Shown in pieces: positions 8,432 to 17,369 of a DNA stretch of 64,000 bases. The translations under genes were made by a program, and so were the position numbers. The number at the start of each line of letters is the position of its first letter. Positions within the stretch are counted from its first letter, which is position 1. Source of the DNA: Rheinheimera hassiensis. Lineage in GTDB: Bacteria; Pseudomonadota; Gammaproteobacteria; Enterobacterales; Alteromonadaceae. The DNA is taken from NCBI RefSeq assembly GCF_022436675.1, contig NZ_JAKUJZ010000009.1, positions 62,001 to 126,000 of the forward strand, read 5' to 3'. The notes under the pieces were generated by a model. It did not search any database, was not told the origin of the DNA, and saw only the letters and a list, made by a program, of their open reading frames with translations.

Positions 8432-8459
8432 CGGCTGCGTTTTTTGCGCAGCCGTAAAC
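8432..8459 (-). terminator. Intrinsic terminator-like hairpin between the RND pump and lpxO-like genes
   Basis: CGGCTGCG and CGCAGCCG form an 8-bp GC-rich stem with a 7-base loop. On the minus strand the stem is followed by GTTTTAT. It sits between the pump stop (8480) and the hydroxylase start (8402), so it should reduce or stop readthrough from the efflux operon. Confidence 0.6.
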
Positions 8460-8479
8460 CTAAGTTAAACGGGAGGGAC

Positions 8480-11400
8480 TTAGTGGTTAAGCGGTGAAAA
8501 ACGGTGCAAACGCGGTTTTAGCCATTGCACGACATCATCTACACAGCTGTACACCACCGGTATTACCAGCAAGCTGAGAAAGGTTGAGGTGATAAGGCCA
8601 CCAATTACTACAATTGCCATCGGTGCGCGAAAGCTAGGGTCGCCACCCATACCTAAGGCGATCGGCATCATGCCGGCGCCCATGGCAATAGTGGTCATCA
8701 CTATTGGCCGCGCTCGTTTGCGGCAAGCGTCGATAACGGCGTTCCAGCGGTTTAGCTGGTGATCGCGTCTGGCAATGATGATGTAGTCAATCAGCAGGAT
8801 AGAGTTTTTGGTGGCGATGCCCATTAACATGATTAAGCCAATCATCGCCGGTAGCGACAGTGCGGCATTGGTTAAAAACAGCGCCAGAAAGGCCCCCGGT
8901 ACCGATAGCACCAGTGCAGCAAGAATGGTGACCGGTTGAACAACATCTTTTAGCAGCAGTACCAGTACCATATAAATACAGAATACGCCGGTTAACATGG
9001 CCACGGCGAAACCGCTGGCGAGTTCGCCCATCATTTCTGCATCGCCCAGTGTAGTTTGGGATACGCCCGGTGGCAGAGCTTGCAGGCTTGGCAGCGTCAA
9101 TACGGCCTGCTCAACCACACCCAGTGGCAGGTTGTTTAGCTCTACTTCAAAGTTGATATTACGCATCCGGTCAAAGCGGGCGATTTCAGCCGGGCCACTG
9201 CCTATTTCCAGGCTGGCGACGTTCTCCAGTGCCACCGGGCCGCGGGCGCCGGGTACCGGTAACCGTTTAAAGGTATCGAAATCTTCGCGGGCAATATCAT
9301 TCAGGCGCACTACTACGGGCACCTGGCGTTCACTCAGGTTAAGCTTGGGTAAATCCTGCTCATAGTCACCGGCGGTGGCAACCCGCAGCGTATCGGCAAT
9401 GGCCGATGAAGTTACACCAAGGTCGGCTGCGCGGGCAAAATCGGGAGTAACAACCAGCTCCGGCCGCACCAGGCTGGCGCTGGAGGTAACGGCGCCAATG
9501 CCAGGAATAGCCCGCAGCTCGCGTTCTACCTGCAGTGCATGTTGTTGCAGTATGCGGCTATCTTCGCCGGCCAGCACCAGCATATAATTTTCGCTTCCAC
9601 CCATACCCACTTTAATCCTGGCGCCGGGCAGGGCACTCAACATTTCGCGTAATTGCTGTTCAATTTGTTGCTTGTGTAAACCAGCACGCTCACTGCGATG
9701 GGTCAGGCTAAGTGTCAGCACTGCGGAGCGCACACTGGTTGCTGTGCTACCGGTGTTATCTGATGCACCTGAACTACCACTGCCAATAGCGGTGTAAATT
9801 TGTTTTATCTGCTCATTTTGTTGCAATATCTGGCGCGCCTGTTCCGCCAGGGCAATGGTATCCTGCAGCTTAGTGCCGGGCTGCAGCGTAAGCGTAACCT
9901 GGGTTTGCTGATTGTCATCTGCTGGCATAAAAGCACCAGGCAGTGTCATCGCCAGCATAATGCCGCCGGCAAAAAATACCGCCGCTGCGCTCAGGGTTAC
10001 GCCTTTGTGCTGCAAGCACCAGGTTACCAGATGCAGGTAGTAACGAACCCAGCCCGGCTCCGGTTTGATCTGCTGTTTATTGTTCTGCCCAGGTGAGCGC
10101 AGCAGGTAGGCGGCCATCATCGGCGTAAGTAGCCGGGCCACCAGCAGGGAAAATAACACTGCTATAGCTGCTGTCCAGCCAAACTGTACAAAGAACTTGC
10201 CTATTACGCCGCTCATAAAGGCGGTGGGTAAAAATACCGCTACCAGGGTAAAGGTGGTGGCAACCACGGCCAGGCCAATTTCATCGGCTGCTTCCATAGC
10301 AGCCTGAAACGGCGTTTTGCCCATTAGCAAGTGGCGCTCAATGTTTTCTATTTCAACGATAGCATCGTCAACCAGCACGCCGATCACCAGCGAGAGTGAT
10401 AATAAGGTGACGGTATTGAGCGAAAAGCCCATCATATGGATCAGCCAAAAAGTGGGAATGATGGACAGAGGCAGTGCCAGTGCGGAAATAAAGGTGGCCC
10501 GCCAGTCGCGTAAAAACAGAAATACCACCAGTACCGCCAGCAGGGCGCCTTCATACAATAGCTGCATGGAGCCGGCATAATTCTCCGCTACCGGGTCAAT
10601 CAGGTTAAACACTTCTGTTACGCTGATATCCGGCCGCTGTGTTTGCAGCTGTTGCAGCGCGGCACGCACCCCTTCTGCAACTTCAATTTCGCCGTAACCG
10701 ATGGCGCGGGTTATCTCAAAGCCCACTACCGGCTCGCCGTTCAAAAAAGCAGCGGAGCGTTGCTCTGCTACCGTATCAGACACTGTGGCTATCTGGTCCA
10801 GCCGCAGCCTGCGGCCATCAGTCAACGTAATTTCCATTGCTGCGAATTCTTCAGCCGACTGCACGGTAGCAATGGTTCTCACCGACTGTTCCATGCCGCC
10901 AAAATAGGCACGGCCGCCGGCAGCTTCTTGCTGCACCAGCTGTAACTGGCGGGAAATATCGGCAGCCGTAGTATTGAATGCCAGCAGTTTGGCAAAATCC
11001 AAATCAATGCGTATTTCCCGGTCAACACCACCGACTCTGGCGATAGCACCCACACCTCTGACCGCCAGCAAGGCCTTGCTGATATCGTTATCAACAAACC
11101 AGGATAAGGCTTCGGTATCCATCTGTGCTGAGCTCAGGCTGTAAGTCAGAATAGGTGAGCCGGATAATTCTTCCTTTTTTATTACCGGATCGCGCAAATC
11201 TGACGGCAGATCGGCCCGGATGCGCGATACCGCATCACGCACATCATCAACGGCCTCTTGTATAGAACGTTCCAGGCGGAACTCCACCGAAATACTGGCT
11301 TCACCATCGGTCAGGTTACTGTAAATATGTTTAACGCCCTGCACGGTAGCCAGAGAGCTTTCGATTTTACGTACCACATCGGTTTCAAGCTGGGACGGTG

Positions 11401-11569
11401 AAGCCCCTGGCAGTTCCACCGTTACGGTAACAGTAGGTAAATCCAGATCAGGTAAATCCTGCACTTTCATGGCACGAAAACTAAAAATTCCGGCAAAGGT
11501 CAGCAGAATAAACAGCAGGATAGCCGGCGTAGGGTTGCGTATGGCCCAGGTAGAGACATTTAAATTCAT
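8480..11569 (-). CDS. RND efflux pump inner-membrane transporter (AcrB/HAE1-like)
   Basis: This 1029-residue protein has the classic RND layout: TM1 at about 11-28, a large periplasmic porter domain opening with GASPSQLETDVVRKIESSL, TM2-6 with the proton-relay pair in VDDAIVEIENIERH, a second periplasmic domain, and TM7-12. It starts at ATG 11569 with GGAG at 7 bases. It exchanges protons for drugs, dyes, detergents or other amphiphiles and works in a trimer with the adaptor and outer-membrane factor encoded just upstream. The adaptor stop lies 12 bases before its start. The sequence looks like the multidrug (HAE1) rather than the heavy-metal (HME) subfamily. The substrates are not known. Confidence 0.95.
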   Translation of the reverse strand: MNLNVSTWAIRNPTPAILLFILLTFAGIFSFRAMKVQDLPDLDLPTVTVTVELPGASPSQLETDVVRKIESSLATVQGVKHIYSNLTDGEASISVEFRLERSIQEAVDDVRDAVSRIRADLPSDLRDPVIKKEELSGSPILTYSLSSAQMDTEALSWFVDNDISKALLAVRGVGAIARVGGVDREIRIDLDFAKLLAFNTTAADISRQLQLVQQEAAGGRAYFGGMEQSVRTIATVQSAEEFAAMEITLTDGRRLRLDQIATVSDTVAEQRSAAFLNGEPVVGFEITRAIGYGEIEVAEGVRAALQQLQTQRPDISVTEVFNLIDPVAENYAGSMQLLYEGALLAVLVVFLFLRDWRATFISALALPLSIIPTFWLIHMMGFSLNTVTLLSLSLVIGVLVDDAIVEIENIERHLLMGKTPFQAAMEAADEIGLAVVATTFTLVAVFLPTAFMSGVIGKFFVQFGWTAAIAVLFSLLVARLLTPMMAAYLLRSPGQNNKQQIKPEPGWVRYYLHLVTWCLQHKGVTLSAAAVFFAGGIMLAMTLPGAFMPADDNQQTQVTLTLQPGTKLQDTIALAEQARQILQQNEQIKQIYTAIGSGSSGASDNTGSTATSVRSAVLTLSLTHRSERAGLHKQQIEQQLREMLSALPGARIKVGMGGSENYMLVLAGEDSRILQQHALQVERELRAIPGIGAVTSSASLVRPELVVTPDFARAADLGVTSSAIADTLRVATAGDYEQDLPKLNLSERQVPVVVRLNDIAREDFDTFKRLPVPGARGPVALENVASLEIGSGPAEIARFDRMRNINFEVELNNLPLGVVEQAVLTLPSLQALPPGVSQTTLGDAEMMGELASGFAVAMLTGVFCIYMVLVLLLKDVVQPVTILAALVLSVPGAFLALFLTNAALSLPAMIGLIMLMGIATKNSILLIDYIIIARRDHQLNRWNAVIDACRKRARPIVMTTIAMGAGMMPIALGMGGDPSFRAPMAIVVIGGLITSTFLSLLVIPVVYSCVDDVVQWLKPRLHRFSPLNH

Positions 11570-11581
11570 TTTATACTCCGG

Positions 11582-12760
11582 CTACATCGCTTCGTCTGAT
11601 GAAGCGGTTACAGCCGCTGGTGTTGGGTTGTGATTGGCAGGTAGCTGCGCGGTGGGCTGCTGGGAAACAACCTGCACCAAATCGCCATCACCGAGGAAGG
11701 CACCGCCTGTTGCGACCACCTGATCGGCAGCCGTAATACCGCTGGTAATTTCTACCAGCTCAGCGGTACGCCGGCCGGTACTGACTTTGGTTTGCCTGAC
11801 TCGGCCATCCGGGCCCACACGCATCACATAGCTAAACCCGTCGCGCAGTTGCACGGCGTTTTGTGGCAGTGTCAGCACCTTAGTCGCCCCCAGTTCAAAC
11901 TGGCCGCGGGCAAAGCTACCGGCCCGGGTGGTGTTATCAACAGGCAGGTCTACATACACCAAAGCGTTGCGGGTTTGGGTATCTACTACCGGCGCCACCA
12001 TGCGCACTGTGCCTGTAATGGTTTTACCGCCGACCGGCGTAACCTGTACTATTTGCCCCGGCTGCAGCTTTGCTAAATCTTGCGCTGACACCTCAGCCCG
12101 CCACTCCAGCCGGCTGCCGCGGATCAGCCTGAACAATTCCTGGCCTACCGGCAACACTGCCCCGACAGTGGCCGTTCGGGCTGAAATAATGCCATTATCC
12201 GCTGCCAGCACCTGAGTTTGTTTCAGGCGTAGTTGTTGGGTGTCCAGATTAGCTTGTGCCGATTTAAGCCGGGCCTGGGCGGTTTTCTCTGCAGTGCTGT
12301 ATTGCTGAATTTGCTGTGCTGACAGGGCTCCACTGGCTTGCAATTCAGTAGCACGCTTGACGTCGCCGGCAGCTTCAGCCAACACAGCTTCGGCTTCTGC
12401 CACGGTAGCCTGGCGTTGCGCCATTTCGGCTTTAACCGTATCTGCGGCAAAGGTTGCCAGCACCTGGCCGCGCTGTACGATATCACCTACGTTCACGTTT
12501 ACCTGTTCCAGCCTTAAGCCCTCGGTTTCATTACCGATAATGGCTTCCTGCCAGGCGCTGATATTGCCATTGGCTGATATTGTCAGCGGCAACACCATAA
12601 CTTGCGGTGTAGTTAGGTTAACTGTCAGTGTGGGGTTAGCGGTTGCAATGCTGGGATTGTTTGCTGGCGTATGCGCGCCATCCGCAGTGATGACTATGGC
12701 TGCAGTAATTGCCACCACAAACACCGTAGCAATTAAAACAACCTGGTGTGACCTTCTCAT
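11582..12760 (-). CDS. RND efflux periplasmic adaptor (membrane fusion protein)
   Basis: This adaptor of about 392 residues bridges the RND pump and the outer-membrane channel. One N-terminal membrane anchor (about 5-27) is followed by a lipoyl/barrel-sandwich half, an alpha-helical hairpin rich in Ala/Gln (about 100-180), the second lipoyl half, a beta-barrel and a membrane-proximal domain. No lipobox Cys is present, so it is anchored by its helix. I prefer ATG 12760, with GGAA 7 bases upstream; an in-frame ATG at 12784 lacks a ribosome binding site. It lies between the outer-membrane factor gene (60 bases upstream) and the pump gene (12 bases downstream), forming one operon. Confidence 0.92.
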   Translation of the reverse strand: MRRSHQVVLIATVFVVAITAAIVITADGAHTPANNPSIATANPTLTVNLTTPQVMVLPLTISANGNISAWQEAIIGNETEGLRLEQVNVNVGDIVQRGQVLATFAADTVKAEMAQRQATVAEAEAVLAEAAGDVKRATELQASGALSAQQIQQYSTAEKTAQARLKSAQANLDTQQLRLKQTQVLAADNGIISARTATVGAVLPVGQELFRLIRGSRLEWRAEVSAQDLAKLQPGQIVQVTPVGGKTITGTVRMVAPVVDTQTRNALVYVDLPVDNTTRAGSFARGQFELGATKVLTLPQNAVQLRDGFSYVMRVGPDGRVRQTKVSTGRRTAELVEITSGITAADQVVATGGAFLGDGDLVQVVSQQPTAQLPANHNPTPAAVTASSDEAM

Positions 12761-12820
12761 TATCTGGTTCCTTATATTTGGCATTAGCTATACAGGCGGC
12801 GACAGCTATTACACGGGCGG

Positions 12821-14311
12821 TTAATAGGGCTCTGCAGGGTGGCCCGTTAAGGGTTGGTGTAGTTCAGCGGGGCTCCAACCACCGCCAATAGCGCGGTACA
12901 GCGCAATCCAGCTGGCGATGCGCTCACGTTGCAATTCGATGGTGGTGCTTTTTGCGCTAATCATGCTGCGTCTGGCATCTTCAAGGTCGAACAGGCTGGC
13001 AAGACCGGCCTGGTAGCGGGATTCTGTTGCCAGAAATGACAATTCAAATCCTTCTGCGGCGGAGTTGGCGGCGATACTACTTGCTGCTGTACTGTTTAAT
13101 GTCACCAAAGCACTTTCTACTTCCTGAATGGCTTCACGCAGGCGGGCAGCATAAATAGTGATGGCGGCGTCATAGCGGATACGGGCGGCTTCGGCACTTG
13201 CCCGGCGTGAGCCAGCATCAAACAGTGGCAGGGTGATAGCTACCGGCCCAATGCTCCAGGTTGTGCCATCGGTGCTGATACCTCCACTTTTTATAGTAGT
13301 TGTACTGATATTGCCGGTAAGACTAATGCGCGGCCAACGCTGTGCCTGTGTCTGATGTGATTCAGCACTGGCTGCCACTACCGCACGTGAGGCAGCATAA
13401 ATGTCGGGCCGTTGCGCCAGTACGTCAGCCGGTATAGCTGATACTGTCAGCCCGGCAACCTGTGGCAGTATGGCTTTGCCCGCTGCCAGCTCATCGCGTA
13501 ATGCCATTTCATCCTGTGCCGTAAGCGCTGTAAGCGCCTTTATCAGCAGATCACATTGTGCAACCTGCTGTATCAGCACCATTCTGCCTTGTGCTGCACT
13601 GGCTCTTGCCAGATCTGCAGCGGCAGAAGGCTGAAACCCGGCATTGACTGACTGGCTGGTAATAGCTGATGTTGTTATCCGCGATTGTGCATCAAGCTGA
13701 TACTGCTCAGCCTGGGCTTCGCATGCCCGCAAAGCGGTGTAGGTGGTAGCTACTTCTGCTGCCACCAGAATACGGGCTTCATGCCAGTTAGCCTGGCTGG
13801 ATTCCAATGTCGCCAGCGTGGCATCTGCTGCTGCGCGGTTGGCACCAAAAATATCTAACTCCCAGCTGGCCTGCAGGCCAACAGCGGTTTGGTTAGCAAT
13901 TGGTGTAACAAGATCTGCACGGCTTCTGCCTGCGCTGACACTGGCATCTACCGCTGGCAGCAACCTGGCTTCACTGCTAACCAACGCGGCACGGGCATCG
14001 GCAATATTGGCCGTTGCCTGCGCCAGTGTCGGGCTGGCATGTTGCGCGCTGGCAAGCAGGCGCAGCAATAAAGGGTCATTGAACTGGGCCCACCATTGTT
14101 TCAGTTCGGTAAGTTGGCCATTGTGAGGCTGATTAACATGCCATTGTGCAGCGATGTCGGTATTACTGTTGGCAATTGCCTGCCCAGGTACAGTGGCAGT
14201 ACAACCTGACAGCAATATTGCTGGTATCACTGTAAGCCCGGCATATACCGGCTTTACCGCCGTTTTTTGCCGCCTTGTAAAGGCAGAGATTGTAGTGACC
14301 AAGTGATGCAT
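12821..14311 (-). CDS. RND outer-membrane factor lipoprotein (NodT family)
   Basis: This 496-residue TolC-like channel subunit has a lipoprotein signal peptide with lipobox LLSGC (Cys37) and two internally homologous outer-membrane efflux protein repeats made of long Ala/Gln-rich helices (about 70-270 and 285-475). It starts at ATG 14311 with GAG 8 bases upstream. It is the first gene of the efflux operon and faces mipA and the two-component system across 178 bases. The trimer forms the exit duct for the pump. Placing the channel gene first, before adaptor and pump, is less common than the adaptor-pump-channel order. Confidence 0.92.
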   Translation of the reverse strand: MHHLVTTISAFTRRQKTAVKPVYAGLTVIPAILLSGCTATVPGQAIANSNTDIAAQWHVNQPHNGQLTELKQWWAQFNDPLLLRLLASAQHASPTLAQATANIADARAALVSSEARLLPAVDASVSAGRSRADLVTPIANQTAVGLQASWELDIFGANRAAADATLATLESSQANWHEARILVAAEVATTYTALRACEAQAEQYQLDAQSRITTSAITSQSVNAGFQPSAAADLARASAAQGRMVLIQQVAQCDLLIKALTALTAQDEMALRDELAAGKAILPQVAGLTVSAIPADVLAQRPDIYAASRAVVAASAESHQTQAQRWPRISLTGNISTTTIKSGGISTDGTTWSIGPVAITLPLFDAGSRRASAEAARIRYDAAITIYAARLREAIQEVESALVTLNSTAASSIAANSAAEGFELSFLATESRYQAGLASLFDLEDARRSMISAKSTTIELQRERIASWIALYRAIGGGWSPAELHQPLTGHPAEPY

Positions 14312-14400
14312 CTGAAATTCTCGTCAGTGTCTGAAAGCTGCTGCACTATCTGGCAAATTGGCTTTCAGGAAACTTACTGAGGAAAAAGAATAAAAAAATG

Positions 14401-14421
14401 TTTTGGTAAGTTTTAGGTAAG
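14401..14421 (+). promoter_or_regulatory. Direct repeat GGTAAG-N5-GGTAAG, candidate response-regulator site
   Basis: GGTAAG occurs at 14405-14410 and 14416-14421 with an 11-bp period, each preceded by a T-rich stretch. OmpR-family regulators bind direct repeats one helical turn apart, and the N5 spacing matches the PmrA/QseB type of box. The site lies about 70 bases before mipA and about 90 bases from the divergent efflux operon start, so the adjacent regulator could control both. Not tested. Confidence 0.45.
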
Positions 14422-14489
14422 TCAGGCGGTGGATGATGGAGGTTGTTTTAAACACCAAGCCATCTACATCATCTGAAAGGAAGTTACCT

Positions 14490-15311
14490 ATGCATTTATT
14501 AAGACTGACCGTACGTTATTTCTCAGCGACCAGAGCACCTACTGCTGCGGCTACACTGATGTTGGCTGGTCTGGGCTTACCTCTGGCTGTCACCGCACAA
14601 CAGGTAGATGATGACTCATCTGCGTCATCTTGGGGGCTGGGATTGGCAGTAGGCAGCAGCCAAAAGGCGTACACTGACATTGACCGTGATACCAAAGTAC
14701 TGCCGATATTGACCTATGAAAACCGATATATCAGGCTGGCTGGACCGGAGCTGGCGTTCAAATTGCCCAGTTATAGCCTGAATGAGTCTAATAAATTTAA
14801 CTTCGGCGTAATCGGCAAATACGATTTTACTGACTACGAACAAAGCGATGCGCCAATCCTTAATGGTATGGAAGATCGTGATGGTGGCTTCTGGGCGGGC
14901 TTTAAAGCAGAATGGCAAAACAGCCTGGCTGATATCAGTGCTGAATATTTGACTGAAGTTTCCGGCGACAGCGACGGCAGTGCATTTAATTTCTCGCTAG
15001 AAAGAACCTGGCATTTTAAACAACAATTTATGTTTACTCCGCGGGTGGTGGTGAGCTTACTGGATAAAAACTATGTTGATTACTACTACGGCGTGCGCGC
15101 CAATGAAGTGACGGCTGACAGGGCTTATTATCAAGGTGAATCTGCGGTAAATATTGAAGTGGGCGCGCGTGGAGGTTATATGTTTAAGAAAAAACATCTG
15201 TTGTTTGTTGATGTTAGCGTTACCAGCCTGGCGTCAGAAATAAAAGACAGCCCTTTGGTAGACAGTTCAACCGAAAACCGGATAGTTCTCGGTTATATTT
15301 ACCACTTCTGA
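14490..15311 (+). CDS. mipA: MipA/OmpV-family outer-membrane protein
   Basis: The protein is about 273 residues, starting at ATG 14490 with AAAGGAAG just upstream; an in-frame ATG at 14433 lacks a ribosome binding site. A signal peptide ends near VTAQQ (about residue 37). The mature part is an outer-membrane beta-barrel of the MipA/OmpV family, with WGLGLAVGSS near the start, a KVLPILTYENRY strand, and the typical aromatic end GYIYHF. MipA was described as a scaffold for murein synthases, and relatives respond to antimicrobial stress. Its TGA stop overlaps the ATG of the response regulator (TGATG), so mipA and the two-component genes are one operon. Confidence 0.88.
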   Translation: MHLLRLTVRYFSATRAPTAAATLMLAGLGLPLAVTAQQVDDDSSASSWGLGLAVGSSQKAYTDIDRDTKVLPILTYENRYIRLAGPELAFKLPSYSLNESNKFNFGVIGKYDFTDYEQSDAPILNGMEDRDGGFWAGFKAEWQNSLADISAEYLTEVSGDSDGSAFNFSLERTWHFKQQFMFTPRVVVSLLDKNYVDYYYGVRANEVTADRAYYQGESAVNIEVGARGGYMFKKKHLLFVDVSVTSLASEIKDSPLVDSSTENRIVLGYIYHF

Positions 15312-15994
15312 TGAGCCGCATCCTGTTACTTGAAGATCATGAGCGCTTAGCCCGGCTGATATGCGAAGGACTGGCGCCTGCTGGTATTGTCGCCGATGTA
15401 TTTAGTCGCATTGACCATACTATGGCTGCGTTACAGCAAGTGTCTTATCAGGCGCTGGTAATTGACCGCGGTGTACCAGACGGTGATGGGCTAACGCTGT
15501 TGCGGCGTTTACGTGAGGCTGGCAATACCATTCCCTGCCTGGTACTGACTGCGCGCACCGCACTAAACGATCGGGTTGAAGGGCTCGATGCAGGCGCTGA
15601 TGACTATCTGGCCAAGCCTTTTGCCATGGAAGAAATGGTAGCGCGGGTGCGTGCATTGTTGCGCCGACCGGCGGAAGTGCGCTCGCTGGCGCCGCAATGT
15701 GGCGATTTAACCCTACGCCCGGCCGATAGCCTTATTTGCTGTGGTGATAAAAGCGAGATACTGGCGCAGGCCGAAATGCAAATTATGCTGTTGCTGGTGC
15801 GTAGATGTAATGAATCGGTGCGCCACAGTGCGCTTGAAGCCGCTGGCTGGGGCTTTAGCGAAGCAGTTACGCCCAACGCGCTGGATGTGGCCTTACATCG
15901 GATACGGCGCAAATTGCAGGCCATTGGTTCGCAGCAGCGGATAGTAAATATAAGAGGTATAGGCTATGCGCTTCGTGACGATGCGTCATTTTAA
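15311..15994 (+). CDS. OmpR-family response regulator
   Basis: This 227-residue cytoplasmic DNA-binding regulator has a receiver domain at 1-118 with acidic residues Glu8 and Asp9, phosphoacceptor Asp52 (VIDRG), Thr80 and Lys102 (AKPF). A C-terminal winged helix (about 130-222) ends in the RGIGYAL motif common to the family. Its start overlaps the mipA stop by one base, and its 3' end overlaps the kinase start by 29 bases, so all three are translationally coupled. It is probably activated by the adjacent kinase and may act on the GGTAAG direct repeat upstream of mipA and, divergently, on the RND efflux operon. Confidence 0.92.
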   Translation: MSRILLLEDHERLARLICEGLAPAGIVADVFSRIDHTMAALQQVSYQALVIDRGVPDGDGLTLLRRLREAGNTIPCLVLTARTALNDRVEGLDAGADDYLAKPFAMEEMVARVRALLRRPAEVRSLAPQCGDLTLRPADSLICCGDKSEILAQAEMQIMLLLVRRCNESVRHSALEAAGWGFSEAVTPNALDVALHRIRRKLQAIGSQQRIVNIRGIGYALRDDASF

Positions 15995-17369
15995 CAGTTT
16001 ACGACTGCAGGTATTACTATCGTATCTCGGCGGGATGATTCTGAGCGTAACATTGCTGGTGTTGGCTGCGGTTTGGGTGTTGCAAGATAATACGCTTGCC
16101 AGAATGGACCTGGCTGATGCCGCTGCCGGGATCGCAGATGATATCAGGTACGATGACGAAGGTACGCCGATTGGATTTGCTGCGAAAGTAGAGGATGTAA
16201 CATGGTTGTTTGACAGTATCTCGCGTGAAACGGCGTACCGGATACTGGACGAGGCCGGTAACGTGGTGTTGCAATCAGGCACCGGCGAGTCAGTCTGGCC
16301 ACAGAGCAAAGAACTGCTCAGCCTGGTGCGCGGCCGGTTTGATTTTGAGCATAATGGACTTACTATGCATGGAGCAACTGAGCCAATTATGCACAATGGT
16401 AAAATCTGGTATTTGCAGCTTACCGCCAGCACAAGGTTTATGGAGCTTATGCATCGGCATATTGCAATGCCGCTGGTAGGCGCCGGCGTTACGTTGTTTA
16501 GTGTGGTGTCGTTGCTTGCTTTCGGTTTGTTCGCTTACATTACTCTGCGCTATACCCTAAGGCCGCTAAAAGATATCTCTCAGTCTGCGTCCACTATTTC
16601 GCCTTATTCTCTGGATGTTCGTCTGCCGGTTAAAGGCGTGCCTACCGAGCTTACATGTCTGGTAAACAGCTTTAATCAGGTACTTGAGCGGCTGGAGCAT
16701 GGCTACCGTGTACAGCAGGAGTTCTTGTCTACGGCAGCTCATGAATTAAAAACCCCACTCGCATTGATCCGCGCTCAACTGGAGTTGATGCCAGAAACAG
16801 AACAGCGCAACTGGTTATTGCACGATGTCAGCTATATGTCGCGCCAGGTGCAGCAGTTGTTATTGCTGGCAGAGGCCAGTGAACGGCAGAACTACAAATT
16901 TATCCGGGTTAATATGCCGCAACAGGTAGCAGAGGCCGTTGCCTATTTGCAACGGATGGCAGACGCTGCACAGGTTCAGCTTAATCTGGAGCAGCATGCC
17001 CCCGGCATTATGTTACAGGCTGATAAAGGCGGATTATTTACCTTACTAAAAAACCTGCTGGAAAATGCCATACAACATGCGCCTGAAGGCAGCGCTGTGT
17101 CGGTAGATGTGTTCTCTGACAATATTACCGTGCGCGACCACGGCCCGGGCATTGAAGACGCCCAATTACCAAAGTTGTTCGACCGCTTCTGGCGCGGCGC
17201 GCACAAGCGCGATACCGGAGCCGGGCTTGGCCTGACCATTTGCCGCGAAATTGCCCTGGCGCATGGCTGGGCATTATCAGCCCACAAAATGCAACCGGGG
17301 TTGATGTTCCGGTTGCAGTTACATACAGATAACGGTGTGCCTGTTGAAAACGGTAATGCCCTAGCGTAG
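15966..17369 (+). CDS. Sensor histidine kinase (HAMP, HisKA, HATPase)
   Basis: This 467-residue inner-membrane kinase has TM1 at about 15-39, a periplasmic loop of about 125 residues, TM2 at about 168-192, HAMP at about 193-245, and a HisKA domain with His259 in [13 protein letters not shown]. The ATPase domain has an N-box ([12 protein letters not shown]), G1 (DHGPGIED) and G2 ([12 protein letters not shown]). The start at 15966 has a GAGG at about 8 bases; a second ATG lies five codons later. It presumably phosphorylates the overlapping response regulator gene product. The stimulus is unknown, but linkage to MipA and an efflux operon suggests envelope or antimicrobial stress. Its last 9 bases overlap the convergent gor gene. 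Confidence 0.9.
   Translation: MRFVTMRHFNSLRLQVLLSYLGGMILSVTLLVLAAVWVLQDNTLARMDLADAAAGIADDIRYDDEGTPIGFAAKVEDVTWLFDSISRETAYRILDEAGNVVLQSGTGESVWPQSKELLSLVRGRFDFEHNGLTMHGATEPIMHNGKIWYLQLTASTRFMELMHRHIAMPLVGAGVTLFSVVSLLAFGLFAYITLRYTLRPLKDISQSASTISPYSLDVRLPVKGVPTELTCLVNSFNQVLERLEHGYRVQQEFLSTAAHELKTPLALIRAQLELMPETEQRNWLLHDVSYMSRQVQQLLLLAEASERQNYKFIRVNMPQQVAEAVAYLQRMADAAQVQLNLEQHAPGIMLQADKGGLFTLLKNLLENAIQHAPEGSAVSVDVFSDNITVRDHGPGIEDAQLPKLFDRFWRGAHKRDTGAGLGLTICREIALAHGWALSAHKMQPGLMFRLQLHTDNGVPVENGNALA

Noticed and set aside
8997..9365. Several 70-120-residue plus-strand frames across the RND pump gene
   Set aside because: They are antisense to a fully conserved transporter; composition is typical of reverse reading of GC-biased codons.
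14433..14489. Upstream start for mipA
   Set aside because: It would put residues before the signal peptide and has no ribosome binding site, while ATG 14490 follows AAAGGAAG.
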